Source of the DNA: Sphaeroforma arctica JP610
Lineage: Eukaryota > Opisthokonta > Ichthyosporea > Ichthyophonida
Reading direction: 5' to 3'
DNA length: 38,303 bases
Assembly: GCF_001186125.1 (NCBI RefSeq)
Contig: NW_014040294.1
Coordinates: 11,281 to 49,583 of the forward strand
This document shows, piece by piece, positions 11,711 to 22,188 of the stretch. Within the stretch, counting starts at the first letter, position 1; the number at the start of each line of letters is the position of its first letter. A model generated the notes under the pieces. The model was not told the origin of the DNA. It worked only from the letters and a program-made list of their open reading frames with translations, and ran no database searches. A program made the position numbers and the translations under genes.

Positions 11711-12273
11711 TGTAAGATTCGGTCTATCAAGGCGATATTAACGCCTTAGAGTAATTAAACGCTTAGGTTAAGTCTAAGTATCGTGAAATTCGAAGTAAAT
11801 AGACGAAATGAGTCTTTTGGTAAAGTTAGGTATGAATCGTGAAAACAGCAATACTCTGAGGGATTGTGAGGCTGAGACATTGCCTATATATAATCCTCTC
11901 AGTACTTTTTTCGCCGAAGGGATTTTATTTAGTGTTTCGTTGACGCTCTATTAAAAACTATGGTATGTTTCGTTGGGGCGAATCCGAGAGATTCATAAAA
12001 TCCTATCTTTAGAAGAAAAAAAGAAAAGAAAAAAAGAAAAATACTCTTGATGACCATAGTTATTGCACTAACCAATAACTTGCCACTTATCAAGAATTAC
12101 CGACTTAGCCTTCATCAGACTGGCACATCTGGTTGGTTGAACGGAGGATAAACTAAGCAACGCTAATAGTCCTTAGAAACCTATGTGCGGTTGAGACATC
12201 TCGCTACCGAAGTATTCAGATATAAATAGATTTGGAAAGTAAATATAGTTATATTAATAGAACTAGACCAAAT
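11711..12273 (-). repeat. Fossil A: 5' LTR, incomplete
   Basis: Aligns to 4007-4569 from TGTAAG onward with roughly 7% mismatch over the first 300 bases, plus a small A-rich length change. The match stops at AAATCT, where a CA/TA microsatellite and then the assembly gap begin. About 200 bases of the LTR seen in the left copy are not found on the right. Confidence 0.88.
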
Positions 12274-12345
12274 CTCACACACACATATATATATATATAT
12301 ATATGTGTGTATATATATATACGCACACACACACACACACACATA
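12274..12345. repeat. CA/TA microsatellite
   Basis: Alternating (CA)n, (TA)n and (TG)n blocks run into the assembly gap. Frames read through this stretch and the Ns are artefacts. Confidence 0.95.
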
Positions 12346-12492
12346 NNNNNNNNNNNNNNNNNNNNNNNNNNNNNNNNNNNNNNNNNNNNNNNNNNNNNNN
12401 NNNNNNNNNNNNNNNNNNNNNNNNNNNNNNNNNNNNNNNNNNNNNNNNNNNNNNNNNNNNNNNNNNNNNNNNNNNNNNNNNNNNNNNNNNNN
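12346..12492. other. Assembly gap (147 Ns)
   Basis: Unknown bases. The gap hides the outer end of the 5' LTR of fossil A and its target-site junction. Confidence 1.
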
Positions 12493-13018
12493 ACAGGCAT
12501 ACAAGTATGACTTGTGCACATACAAAATGAAAAGACAACATACATAAGTGATGGTGTTGTTGCAAATCGACATGACAATTATCAGAGTTATCTAGTTTTC
12601 GTCCACTCTTCCATCTTAAATATTTAATGTTGAAATATCCTTATATCTGTGAAGTAAAATAGTGTTGGTGAGCAAATTCATAATATTGTGCGTACAGACA
12701 CTAAAAGTGAATTGTTCAAACTGGTCATACGTGAATATTCACTTTTGGATATATGGCAGATCTTCAGGTAGTGTACTTCTAAACCGAACCAGAATCTTAT
12801 CAAATTTTATAGCGTCCATGTCTGGGACCTTTCTTCTCTGTTTCGGCCGCAGACCATCGACCATTGAAGATAGGCAAATCTGTGAGAGTATATACCAATG
12901 GAAAGGTGTTACAAAAAACCCTACAGGAATGGTCATTGATTTCACTAGACGAATTAACTAGTAACACGCTTATTTATCTTTCAATACTTTGAGTATGTCG
13001 GCCCTTTTCATCGTCCCT
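12493..13018. other. Unassigned stretch between two elements
   Basis: No gene recognised. A 68-codon minus-strand frame (12739-12945) has no family I know. It lies downstream of the recombinase-gene tail on the same strand and may be part of the same element or its trailing sequence. No similarity to the left LTR of fossil A or to fossil C is visible. Confidence 0.4.
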
Positions 13019-13112
13019 TCAGAATAAATATAGAGTACTCATACGGGATGCATGTACTCCGGACAAAGCGCACATACCGCCCCGTGGTAGATCCTTCAGG
13101 TAATATAATTGT
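13019..13112 (-). pseudogene. Severed C-terminal end of the tyrosine recombinase gene
   Basis: On the minus strand, the bases directly beyond the TTGT target site continue the frame that ends at 22189-22192 on the other side of fossil B. The first codons read L-Y-Y-L and the frame stays open to a stop at 13019-13021. A tyrosine here, after a G-K-W box about a dozen codons earlier, is where tyrosine recombinases carry their catalytic Tyr. The agreement of frame and motif across a 9-kb insertion is the evidence; the fragment alone would not be recognised. Confidence 0.55.
13109..13112. repeat. Target-site duplication TTGT, left copy
   Basis: TTGT directly precedes the left LTR of fossil B and recurs directly after its right LTR at 22189-22192. 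A 4- to 5-bp duplication is usual for Ty3-type integrases. It shows that both LTRs belong to one insertion event. Confidence 0.8.
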
Positions 13113-13342
13113 TGTGGTCAGAATACAAGTACCTAGGTTTTAGTTGTTTATTTTAGTTATTATAGTTTTTACAGTTTATTATAATAATCTGATAAACTTG
13201 GTTTTTGCTGACTGTTACAGCACATGACTTATGTCTCACTTTTAGAGTCACTAATGTTACAATTACTAATAAATAAACAACGTCTCCCTCTCTACGGAAG
13301 GAGAACGTTGAGATACAGTTATCTAGCGTACACCCTACTACA
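13113..13342 (+). repeat. Fossil B: 5' LTR
   Basis: Begins TGTGGTCAGAATACAAG and ends CCTACTACA. It matches 21960-22188 with about 4% difference and one single-base length change. It contains a 10-bp foldback, AACGTCTCCC ... GGAGAACGTT, near its right end. Confidence 0.9.
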
Positions 13343-16270
13343 TTTTTAACTTACCATAGAAGTTGTTATTTTATTAGTAATTATAGGAAAAGCTACGGGA
13401 TAAGAATTAGTCGGTAGCTAGCATACATTTTTTTGTTACAAGTATAGCAATTGAAAAACATTAAGAACAAAGAATGTCGTATCAAAATGACGAGATCATC
13501 CAAAATTTGCCTAACGAAGGAGATATTGGGTTCTCGAGTAGTGATGCTAGCAATACGATGCCTCCATTAAGCAGCAGCAGTGAGGCGGAAGAAGACTTGA
13601 GACCGGAGGACCATGGGAATGGCCGTGGAGAACTACCTACGATCGATGAAGTGGAAGAAAGGAGATTTAGAATCAACAGATACAACATGGCTCGACATCT
13701 TGAACGATTTAGATTATCTGGTCGTCGTACTAAAGACGTTTGGATAACAAGTACAATGATAGAATCTACTAATACGAGCGAAACCGAGAAGGGACCATCG
13801 CACTCAAGTACATCATTAACCTAGGGACAACAAGGAAGGTCCCAAGACGATCAAATGACGAAAACAGAGAATCAGCCAGAAAACACAGATAAGTAGTCAC
13901 GTGTGAGAGCAGGTAGGAAGGTTGTTTTCGTGTGAGACAAGTACAAATAGAGTGTGCAAGTAGCAATAAGCTTAAACTATAGTTAAGAGTTGTTAGAAGA
14001 AAAGAAGAAGGCTCTTTGGGATCTACAGTAGTAGAAATGGGAGGTGTACATGGTTAGTGCCGACTCGTCTAGTACTACGACACAAAGAATCAGTAGCATA
14101 CTATATTATTTTACAAAGTTACAATAATATTAGAGTTTGAGTTATACGAACTGGTACTTAGTTTTCACATAGAGCAGACAAGGTTACGCAGTGCACACGT
14201 CAGTTGACAAAGCAGTGTACACAAACAGTCGATGCTGAAGATCATAGGTACTAAGCAATGACCAAAACACAACTACAACAAGTATTAAGGATGGGATAGG
14301 TAAAAGACACAGCGGTAAATATATATCAGGCAACACGTCAAAAGGAATGCATAATGTGTACCAAGGACGTGGGCAGACCGATGATTTAAGAAATAGGAAA
14401 TTGAATGGCAAGACATGTACCTAATGGCACCCATATGCAACGAAGTATGAGTTAGGGTTCTGAAAGGATTATTTATTGGGTTTACAACTTATAGACGAAT
14501 AGACAAGAGTGTTCATTTAGAATAATTTACTCAAGATTTGGCTACAATAGGCAGCGACAAAGTTGAGAAGATATAACTATCCAAGTGAAGTCAACTACGA
14601 CCAGAATTGCACAAAGGGTGAATTAGATAAGATTGGTCGATGGAAGAGGATATAGGGAAGAACACAGAGACATAAGTAAGCATCCGTGAGCCTCTTTAGG
14701 AGCACATAAGGGTGAGGGGCGTAAATAACACGAGCGGTGTAAGTAGTACATGGTTAAATTGTGAAAATGATATGCAAACACACACAAATCGCTACAACTT
14801 CCAGATAAATCAGGTAAACGGAGAGGCTCAGAAGCACGCACAGAGGGCGTTGCTTGCTGCAGCGTAGTTTAGGAGCGCAACAACTAACAATTTGTCATAG
14901 GTCGAGGAACACAACCCAACAACCGCAATGGCACACGACAAGGCCATCACCAGTAGAGGACACGAAGTCAGGTGAGTAAGAAGAGCAATCAGGAGAGATA
15001 GATAGAGTACGCGACGATGTACCGGGGCTAGGCTGACCCCATGTCGGAGCAGGAGCAGCCGACGAGAAGGTTGAAGGGATGTTCCGACAAGCGGGGTATA
15101 CCTCAACGAGGTATTTATTCGAAGGAGAGTAAGACATCAGTTAGTGTTAGATGAGTCTCGACTCTCTATACAACTAGGGTCTGTAAGTGAAATAAAGTAA
15201 TCACGAGTGAGCCCATTGGTTCCTCGAGGTTCATCGTCGAGACATTATGTGTTTGAGGGATGGACTCTTGTTAGGAAATGGGTATTTATATTCAGTTCCC
15301 TCCGAGTCCGTTCGCATACATTTCAAGTTCTCCGTTGAAACATACTTCCCCGACCATGTCCAATCCCCGCCAAAGTCGTAGACAACAACACCTGGACCCT
15401 GAGCGTCGCAAAGAAAATGATATTGACCGACGTGGGACTAAGCATCGTCAATCTAATCCGGACCGCTCTGATCCACACCCAGGACAAGCTCTGAGGGGGC
15501 AACAACAGGCACGTCTAGAGGTTCTACACCCTGTTTCCGCTGACGACAAGCAGTCACCGCCGACACACGAAGATGAACCTGTCCATTCAGGAGACGACGT
15601 TGTCTTCGAGGGTGAGACCAAGGGAGTTCCCGACCTGCGTGCGGACCGGAGTCCGACCACTACTGGTGAACCTGTAGCCAGTAATGGTCTGTCCCCCCGT
15701 TCGTCTTCGGGTACTTCAGGGGCCTTATCCTCCAGTAATGACCAACCACGCCTTCTACCTAACAAACGTAGACGCTACCGTCGTCGCACCAACAACAAGG
15801 ACACTGAGAGACTACAGATCTCAAGCAAGCTTCAATAGCAAGAAAACTCTTTTTCTTGAATGAAATCACAAGAGTTGCGTCACTCCGAAAAGCGGATCAA
15901 ATTATTAACCACATCATGTCAATAATACATTAGTTCCTATGAGAGTATTGCTCCGAAAGCCGATACCTAGGAGAGAATTTCTCTGAAAGCCAAGCAACAT
16001 TAATTGATCGGCGTAAGAGCGAGTAGCAGAGATTATGCTATAGAACAATATCTAAGTGTTAAAGTGTTCTGCAAAAGGTTTCTCATACTGACCATATGAG
16101 TTTTCACCCTGGCCAACCCAAGCGGTTGAACACTAGCACAAACACCTTGAGTATAAAACCAAAGGTGAGGTTGTAAATAAAGATATACTATTACGCTTTA
16201 TTCAAATACTACCATCTTACACTCTAACAGACACGGTACGGGACCAATCGCCCGCTCAGAAACTTACTGA
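13343..16270 (+). other. Fossil B: long leader with two frames of unknown function
   Basis: Two plus-strand frames lie here: 13474-13824 (116 codons, acidic and serine-rich, starts MSYQNDEIIQNLPNEGD) and 15278-15838 (186 codons, rich in R, P, S and Q, ends in a basic RRRYRRR stretch). Neither matches a family I know. The region 14000-15250 shows no plausible plus-strand frame. At 16150-16223 a TATAAAA, an AATAAA and a sequence ending TCTAACA look promoter- or LTR-like, but no second copy exists in the window. Position inside the LTRs and strand suggest the frames belong to the element, perhaps as accessory or Gag-related genes. Confidence 0.4.
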
Positions 16271-16274
16271 GCTA

Positions 16275-17981
16275 ATGGCTAAACAGCAGTCACTCTTAGA
16301 AAAGTATGAACAGAGGTTGCAGCGTACAACTACCGGGCGGCCTACAATTGAGTTGGCTGCCACCGAGAATGCTACTGGCACACACGAACGGGTGCATACA
16401 TCGCTAGGAAGTAAGTACAGCCCTGTTTTCCGTATACAAGGTCGTACACGTCCGCACCATAGACTCGGGTACGAATCACCCGGGTCAAAGGACCGATCGA
16501 CCGAGGGGGAGGAGACTCTGTCTTCTATTGAGGACACACCATCTTTCCAGGAGTTCGCACGCGAACAGGTATTAGCCAAGCAGAACCCCCACGGGAGTGA
16601 GGCATTGAAGAACATGCAGGATCGGCTAAGTGCGAACTTTCGCCAACAAAGGAAGCAGCCAGGGAGTATGTACAGACACCCAAGCGGCAGGAGAAGGACA
16701 CACCTGTACCTCCACCCACACCGGCTAGTATTGAGAAAAGCCGACAAGCACTACATGCACGGATACTACATTTGAGCGACGAACTATGCCAGGCAATCGA
16801 GGATAATAATACGGCCCGAGCTGAAGCTCTTAGGGGTGCTATCGAAACTTTTCGAGCTACGCTAGAGTCCCGTCCAGTGGAAAAGCGTCCCGTACCATCA
16901 CCACGTACAACCCCACCTACACGATATCATGGAACGGGATACGAGAGGGGCTCTCCTTGAGGCGTTTAAGAACGCGCAAATCGCAGGGTTAGATGAGAGT
17001 TGGAGCCTTACATGGTTCCATAAAGTATTATCTTACTTCAAGGTGGAGAAGTCAACATTAGACTACATCCGCGACAACTCTGAACGTTTGAAGGTGTGGA
17101 CGCCACAGCTATAAATCGAACAGATCTGCTCGCATGAGACACAGGCCACTGTCGATCCCGCGCTTCGCAAGTTAGCCAAGGGCCACAGTCGGAACATGCA
17201 CACCCCTATTATGAGGCAAATGACGCAGCTCATGGAGAACCATAGGAGGGCACGTGAACGGTGCCAGACGGATACAGACTTCCAACAGAATTTATTAAAC
17301 CACTGCATCGTACAGCTGTTAGAGGAAGCTCTCAACCGCCGGACGTATGAACGTACTCTACAACTGCATCCCAAATGGCAATTGATGAAGACGCACGAGC
17401 TTCTACAGCTGTTGAGCCTCGACATTCAGGACGCACAGCAGCGTAAGACGGCGCGACTCCAGAACCGTAATAATCGCGAGGGTCTACCGAACAATGGGGA
17501 CGAGACTACCAATAGCCGCCCTAACCCGCAGACGGTTCGACGACAGTCGCAGAACTGGACTCAACGTCTCCAACCGTCACTACCTACGACTTGTGCTGGA
17601 TGTCAGGCACAAGCACCACCAGGTTCACGACATATTCCGCGATGTCATCATTTCCGGGCGTCGCAACCAGGGGGTACGAATGGTCGAGCAAGGCCATACG
17701 ACAACAACCGCACATCGAGAGACGTACAATCGGCACACAGACCGACCACAGCATCAACCTCAGGACAGGGGCAGAACACTACCCAGAGTAGAGATTCGAT
17801 AACTACGCGTCCGACTCCTCAAGTACAGGTGAATGCGATTACACAGGACGACGGCCTGGTATCACCCTCGGAAGCTACAGAGGTACACATCAACACGATA
17901 ATTACGGAAGACTTCGAGCAGATGACACCGGAGCCAGACCACGCCCACGGGGCATTGGAGTCCGTAGCCGATCGCGCTTGA
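16275..17981 (+). pseudogene. Fossil B: Gag-like region
   Basis: The N-terminal part (MAKQQSLLEKYEQRLQ) is predicted helical and glutamine-rich, as is the central part around 17200-17450 (MRQMTQLMENHRRARERC). The end has a Cys/His cluster (CAGCQAQA, then H-x3-C, 17593-17646) that could be an atypical zinc knuckle, and a Thr/Gln-rich tail. It directly precedes the protease. Gag is assigned from position and composition; no capsid motif was recognised. The region is broken. Confidence 0.6.
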
Positions 17982-18089
17982 GATATGAGGGTGTCTGAGT
18001 CGGATATGAGCTTCACATTTGTTAACACTATTAGAGCAGTGATGGCGATACAGGACCCATTGCTTTCTTCTGATAATCGAGTTTGTATT

Positions 18090-18360
18090 CAAGTGCAGGT
18101 CAACGGACGTATGTTCAAAGCCTTGATAGACACGGGAGCAAACAGAAGTTGTATCTCACAGACATCCGCAGACCTCCTCGGCCGCTCAATAACTCCAGCA
18201 CCACCTGGGTCATTCATCTATTTAGCTGACAAGGCGGTTCGAACCCCTCAACTGGGGACGACGGAAGTGGTACCCATTAGGTATGGAACCAATATTATCG
18301 TCGGGTCACTGGAATTGATGAATTTACCTGCAGGTATAGATATCATAGTGGGGCAAGATA
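18090..18360 (+). pseudogene. Fossil B: aspartic protease
   Basis: FKALIDTGANRSCIS is the D-T-G-A catalytic loop of retroviral aspartic proteases. It is followed by the flap-like region and a second hydrophobic motif ending in DIIVGQDMLTGLGL, the usual (I/L)-(I/L)-G-x-D-x-L box at the end of Ty3-type proteases. The family processes Gag and Pol. Confidence 0.88.
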
Positions 18361-18559
18361 TGTTGACAGGATTGGGTCTATACATAGGCGGTATCCAATC
18401 GCCACTTGCACCAATAGACCCCACGGAGCTAGATGAGCTTCTCGAACCCATCCCACGCCGACAAGCACCGAACACGACGGAACCCGCCGATGTACGCCAA
18501 CGATTGGCACAGGATTTAGAGGCAAATGCGATGATTGCTGACAACGCACGATGTCGGCT

Positions 18560-19880
18560 GGAAGGGAGTGAAGTTACCATTCCAATAACCCGTGAACAGG
18601 CGATGCATATGCGCAGATCGACGCGTAACTTTGTAGCCGACCGATGGCTACCCTACGTGGATAAACAAGTGAAGAAGTGGTTGACGGATTCGGTGATTAC
18701 AAAACGGACGACACCGACAACCGTTAACCTCCCTCTCCTTGCAGTCCCGACGTTCGATGCGGAAGGAAACGTAAAGAAGGTACGCGTGTGTTTAGATATG
18801 CGCACCGTTAACGTGCTTATCCCTGGTGACCAGTTTTTGATCCCCAAGGACAATGAACTTATCTCTCGCCTCAAGAGTAGGAAGTACTACACTATGCTGG
18901 ACATACCTGCTGCATACCACAGGCTGCCGATCCATCCAGATTCACAAAACTTATTTAGTTTTACGCACGAGCGTTATCAGTACTCGTTTACATCGGCACC
19001 GTTCGGACTCCATGTGCTCGCGCAACAGTTCCAACGCACCTTGAGCACGATACTTGACGGCTTACCGGTCCACCACTATATCGACGACATAGTTATCGCT
19101 AGCGACGACTATGACGAACACATTAGGACGGTGCAGAAGGTGATTCAACGCTTAACATACCACAGTTTTAAGCTTAACCCCGCCAAGTGCCACTTCGCTA
19201 TTCCCGAAGTGATGATCCTAGGGAAGAAAGTGTCGGCACAAGGCATGGATATTGACCATGAGAAGCAGGCCAAGCTTATCGACTGGCCTACCCCTCTACG
19301 GTACAAAGATATAGCCTCCGCATTGGGTTTGGCAAATTATCTTTACGAGCACCTCCCCTACTTCGCGAATACGGTCGCACCTGTGCGCGAATTTTGCAAA
19401 CTCAAACCGAAGGAGTTGATCGGCGATCGATGGGAGGAGAGACATGCACAGGCGTGGCAGGCGATGAAGGACGCAGTTGTTAATGCAGTAGCGTTGCACT
19501 TTCCGGTCGACAGTATACCATTGAACTTGGAAACCGACGCTAGCGATTACGGTTTGGGGGAAGCGCTATTCCAATGGGTCGACGGGAAGAAACACTATTT
19601 AATGTTCTTTACCAAGACTCTGAACCATGCGCAACAGAACTACGCTACACCAATGAAGGAGTTACTAGCTTTGGTGTATGGGCTTGCACTTTTTAGGGAG
19701 CATTTGGATGGGCAACAGTTTGCAGTCTTTACCGACCACAAGGCCCTGGTGTATATGAATACACAGCTCAAGCTTAATCCGATGCTCCAGAGATGGCACC
19801 ATATTATAGCACCGTTCAACCTTACCATATCGCATATACCAGGAGAGACGAACGTGCTTTCGGACATGTTGAGCAGAGTA
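18560..19880 (+). pseudogene. Fossil B: reverse transcriptase and RNase H
   Basis: Ordered reverse transcriptase motifs are visible: VRVCLDMRTVN, YYTMLDIPAAYHRLPIH, FTSAPFGLHVLAQQFQ, and the YIDD box at 19077-19088, then LGKKVSAQGMDID. The RNase H domain has LETDASDYGLGEALFQ, QNYATPMKELLALVYGL, FTDHKALVYMNTQ and HIPGETNVLSDMLSR. These are standard for Ty3/gypsy Pol. The section is long and well conserved, but the element as a whole is broken. Confidence 0.93.
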
Positions 19881-19964
19881 CACAAGGGGACAGCGGAGCA
19901 GGACGAACCTGAAATACTGTACACAGACTGTTGGCAGTTATTCCCTAGTTACTTTGAATAAGCG

Positions 19965-20340
19965 CAACAACACTTCGGTCCGAATGATATAGATGTATTT
20001 GCGGTCCCAACTAACGCTCAGCTTCCTCGATTTTGGACTAAAGACGATGGGGAAGGGGCGTTTGCCCACGACTGGTCGACAGTCGATGGATGGATGAACT
20101 CACCTTGGGAGCAGATACATAGAATGTTGCGCAAGATACGAAATGATGGGGCGCGGGCAACTGTTTGTCTACCATGGGTACCAAGGGCACCATGGTTTGA
20201 CCTGTTCAAACAGTTGTTTCAGTCAGAGCCAGTGATGGTCCCACGAACGCCACACACGTTCCTCAAGTACGCTAAGTATGCCTGTGGTAAGACGCCATGG
20301 GGACACACAGTGATTGCACGAGTGGGACCCCCTTACGGGT
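19965..20340 (+). pseudogene. Fossil B: methylase-like segment
   Basis: HFGPNDIDVFAVPTNAQLPRF is followed by an aromatic-rich GWMNSPWEQIHRML box and a hydrophobic strand ending ATVCLPWVPRAPWF. The layout equals that of the fossil A segment at 7190-7567 and the DIRS-type methylase-like domain, though the PPW box here reads NSPW. It lies between RNase H and the integrase zinc finger. The functional assignment is inference. Confidence 0.55.
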
Positions 20341-20479
20341 TCAAACTGGACCCGCTGTTTTCACAGCGACTTGGGTATGCAGAACCAAAACACACAGCGT
20401 ACGTAGTGTGTTTAGATACCGTGCGAGAGATCTCGGTGGCAATGGCGGATGCAGAAGGTCAACCGGCATTTGAGCGGGC

Positions 20480-21100
20480 GACGCCAGAAGAACAACAACG
20501 CCGTACGCGACTCATACAAGCGCACCACGAACAAGGACATCATGGTGCGGCTTATACAGTTCAACAACTCCGTCAGAACGGTCATGTGTGGCCGGGCGCA
20601 CTTGAGTTAGCGACGGAAGTCAAACGGCAGTGCGCTACATGTTTGGGACATGATACGCTTCGTAAAATTTCCACCCGATGATTAGCATTGACGCGCGCTA
20701 CCCGGGGGACCATATTCAAATCGACTATATCCCGATGCCACTTGAGTCCAGACGAAAGAACAATTATATACTTCACGTCCTGGACATTGCTACAGGCTAC
20801 TCAATCCTTCGAGCGACACCGGACAAGACGAAGGAGACGACGGCACAGACACTAATATAAGTTTTTGGCGAGCATGGTTTTCCACGTATGATTCAGATGG
20901 ACACGGGGAATGAATTCTCTAACAAGATAGTGGAGCTACTGGTCCAAGAAGTGGGTATGCTACACAGGGTGTAACCGCCATATCGACCCCAAGTACTGGG
21001 TGCTGCTGAACACCGTCATAAAGAGACTACACGTTCCATTCGACAATGCTGTGAGGCAGTTCCTCTACGATGGGACGAACGCCTTTCGTTTACGATGCTC
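20480..21100 (+). pseudogene. Fossil B: integrase zinc finger and catalytic core
   Basis: An HHCC-type zinc-binding segment (HHEQGHHGAAYTVQQL, then CATCLGHD) is followed by the core motifs DHIQIDYIPMPLESRR (first Asp), MIQMDTGNEFSNKIV (second Asp, D-x-G-N-E-F) and a PPYRPQVLGAAEHRH stretch (position of the catalytic Glu). This is the DDE integrase of Ty3-type elements. The region is broken. Confidence 0.85.
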
Positions 21101-21255
21101 TATCAGAACCTTCGGATATCCCGACGTCACAAGAGCGCGCCGTTCAGTGTATATTTTGGTCGCCGTCATGTACCATTTGCGGACTCGACTTCACTGATGA
21201 CTTACCGGATACCCAACCGATGACGAACGACCCCTAGGCACAACGGTTAGACCAG

Positions 21256-21792
21256 TTGCAGGATACCGTACTGCTAACTATCCACCACATTACCAAGAAG
21301 TATACAGGAAAATTTACGAAGACATTTGACCGCCTGCACGCTCATGACTTGGTCCATTTCGACGACGGCGATGTGGTTATGGTACGATCGGAGGGTAGAA
21401 CAACTAAGGCAATGCGGCCACTGTTTGGGCCGTATGTGGTGAAGGCCAGGATAGGACAACGATACGAGTTAGCGAATAAAGACGGATCCGCCCCTCCAGA
21501 ATTCAATCACAAACCGGTACGGGTGGAACTCCTACGGCTAGTGCATAGGCGCACAGACCCACCACTTAACGACGAATTGTGGACAGAAGGAGGTGTTGAG
21601 TTTCGCCACATTATTACACACCTTACGAATGATGAAACAGGGAAATTGGAATACTTGGTGCGATGGCGTGAAGGCGATCCAACGTGGGAAACATCGGAGG
21701 CTTTTGATGATGCCAACGATATCGCGGCCTACCACAAAGCCTCGCAGACACGGACACGTAAACGCCAACGTGCCCAAATCCAAAATAAATAA
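21256..21792 (+). pseudogene. Fossil B: integrase C-terminus with GPY/F module and chromodomain
   Basis: The stretch MRPLFGPYVVKARIGQRYEL is the GPY/F module. It is followed about 40 residues later by a chromodomain: EFRHIITHLTNDETGKLEYL, then VRWREGDPTWETSEAF with the conserved W-E-P/T-W pattern and aromatic cage positions, and a basic tail (RTRKRQRAQ). In chromoviruses this domain reads histone marks and directs integration into heterochromatin. It identifies fossil B as chromovirus-like. It ends shortly before the polypurine tract. Confidence 0.88.
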
Positions 21793-21948
21793 ATTTATCT
21801 TCAGATATACCTACTCGGTAGGACGGTGCGCTCGAACCGTGATCGTCATGCCCTCTAGCTCTCAGAGGTTAAATGCCAGCAACTAAGTTACTTGGGTATT
21901 CCTCACTATCTCTAAACCTGGCACACTGCTTTTCGGTCAGTGCTTCAG

Positions 21949-21958
21949 TTTGGGGGGG
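21949..21958 (+). other. Fossil B: polypurine tract
   Basis: The sequence TTTGGGGGGG lies directly before the right LTR, the normal place for the plus-strand primer. It supports the LTR boundary at 21960. Confidence 0.8.
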
Positions 21959-21959
21959 T

Positions 21960-22188
21960 TGTGGTCAGAATACAAGTACTTAGGTTTTAGTTGTTTATTT
22001 TAGTTATTATAGCTTTTACAGTTTATCATAATAATCTGATAAACTTGGTTTTTGCTGTCTATTACAGCACATGACTTATGACTCACTTTTAGAGTCACTA
22101 ATGTTACAATTACTAATAAATGAACAACGTCTCCCTCTCTACGGAAGGAGAACGTTGAGATACAGTTATCTAGCGTACACTTACTACA
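21960..22188 (+). repeat. Fossil B: 3' LTR
   Basis: Starts TGTGGTCAGAATACAAG and ends TTACTACA. It matches 13113-13342 at about 96%. TTGT follows directly at 22189-22192 as the second copy of the target site. Confidence 0.9.

Larger units (their letters stand above)
4007..12345 (-). mobile_element. Fossil A: Ty3-type LTR retrotransposon
   Basis: Direct repeats at 4007-4771 and from 11711 rightward flank a minus-strand coding region in the order Gag, protease, reverse transcriptase, RNase H, methylase-like segment, integrase. That is the Ty3/gypsy order. The full LTR starts TGTAATAG and ends CTTACA in element orientation, with short inverted ends TGTAA/TTACA. Hand alignment of about 300 bases of the two LTRs gives roughly 20 differences (about 7%), so the insertion is fairly old. 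The coding region is broken many times. The outer part of the 5' LTR is lost in a microsatellite and the assembly gap. The element lies inside fossil C. Confidence 0.9.
13113..22188 (+). mobile_element. Fossil B: chromodomain Ty3-type LTR retrotransposon (chromovirus-like)
   Basis: Two 229-230 bp direct repeats flank a plus-strand region with Gag-like, protease, reverse transcriptase, RNase H, methylase-like, integrase and chromodomain parts in Ty3 order. LTR ends are TG...CA and a TTGT duplication flanks the element. The LTRs differ at about 8-9 of 230 positions (about 4%), so B appears younger than A. The coding region is broken (several breaks), although its pol section is long and well preserved. 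The element interrupts a tyrosine recombinase gene on the opposite strand. An unusually long 2.9-kb leader separates the 5' LTR from the Gag-like part. Confidence 0.92.

Noticed and set aside
12181-12578. Several overlapping frames of 75-130 codons on both strands
   Set aside because: They run through the microsatellite and the 147 unknown bases and have no real sequence content.
15845-16223. Possible separate LTR with TATAAAA, AATAAA and a TCTAACA end
   Set aside because: No second copy exists in the window and no target duplication was seen, so I kept it only as a remark on the fossil B leader.
18248-18580. Minus-strand frames of up to 110 codons within 16250-21800
   Set aside because: They are antisense shadows of the well-supported plus-strand pol and Gag-like regions.
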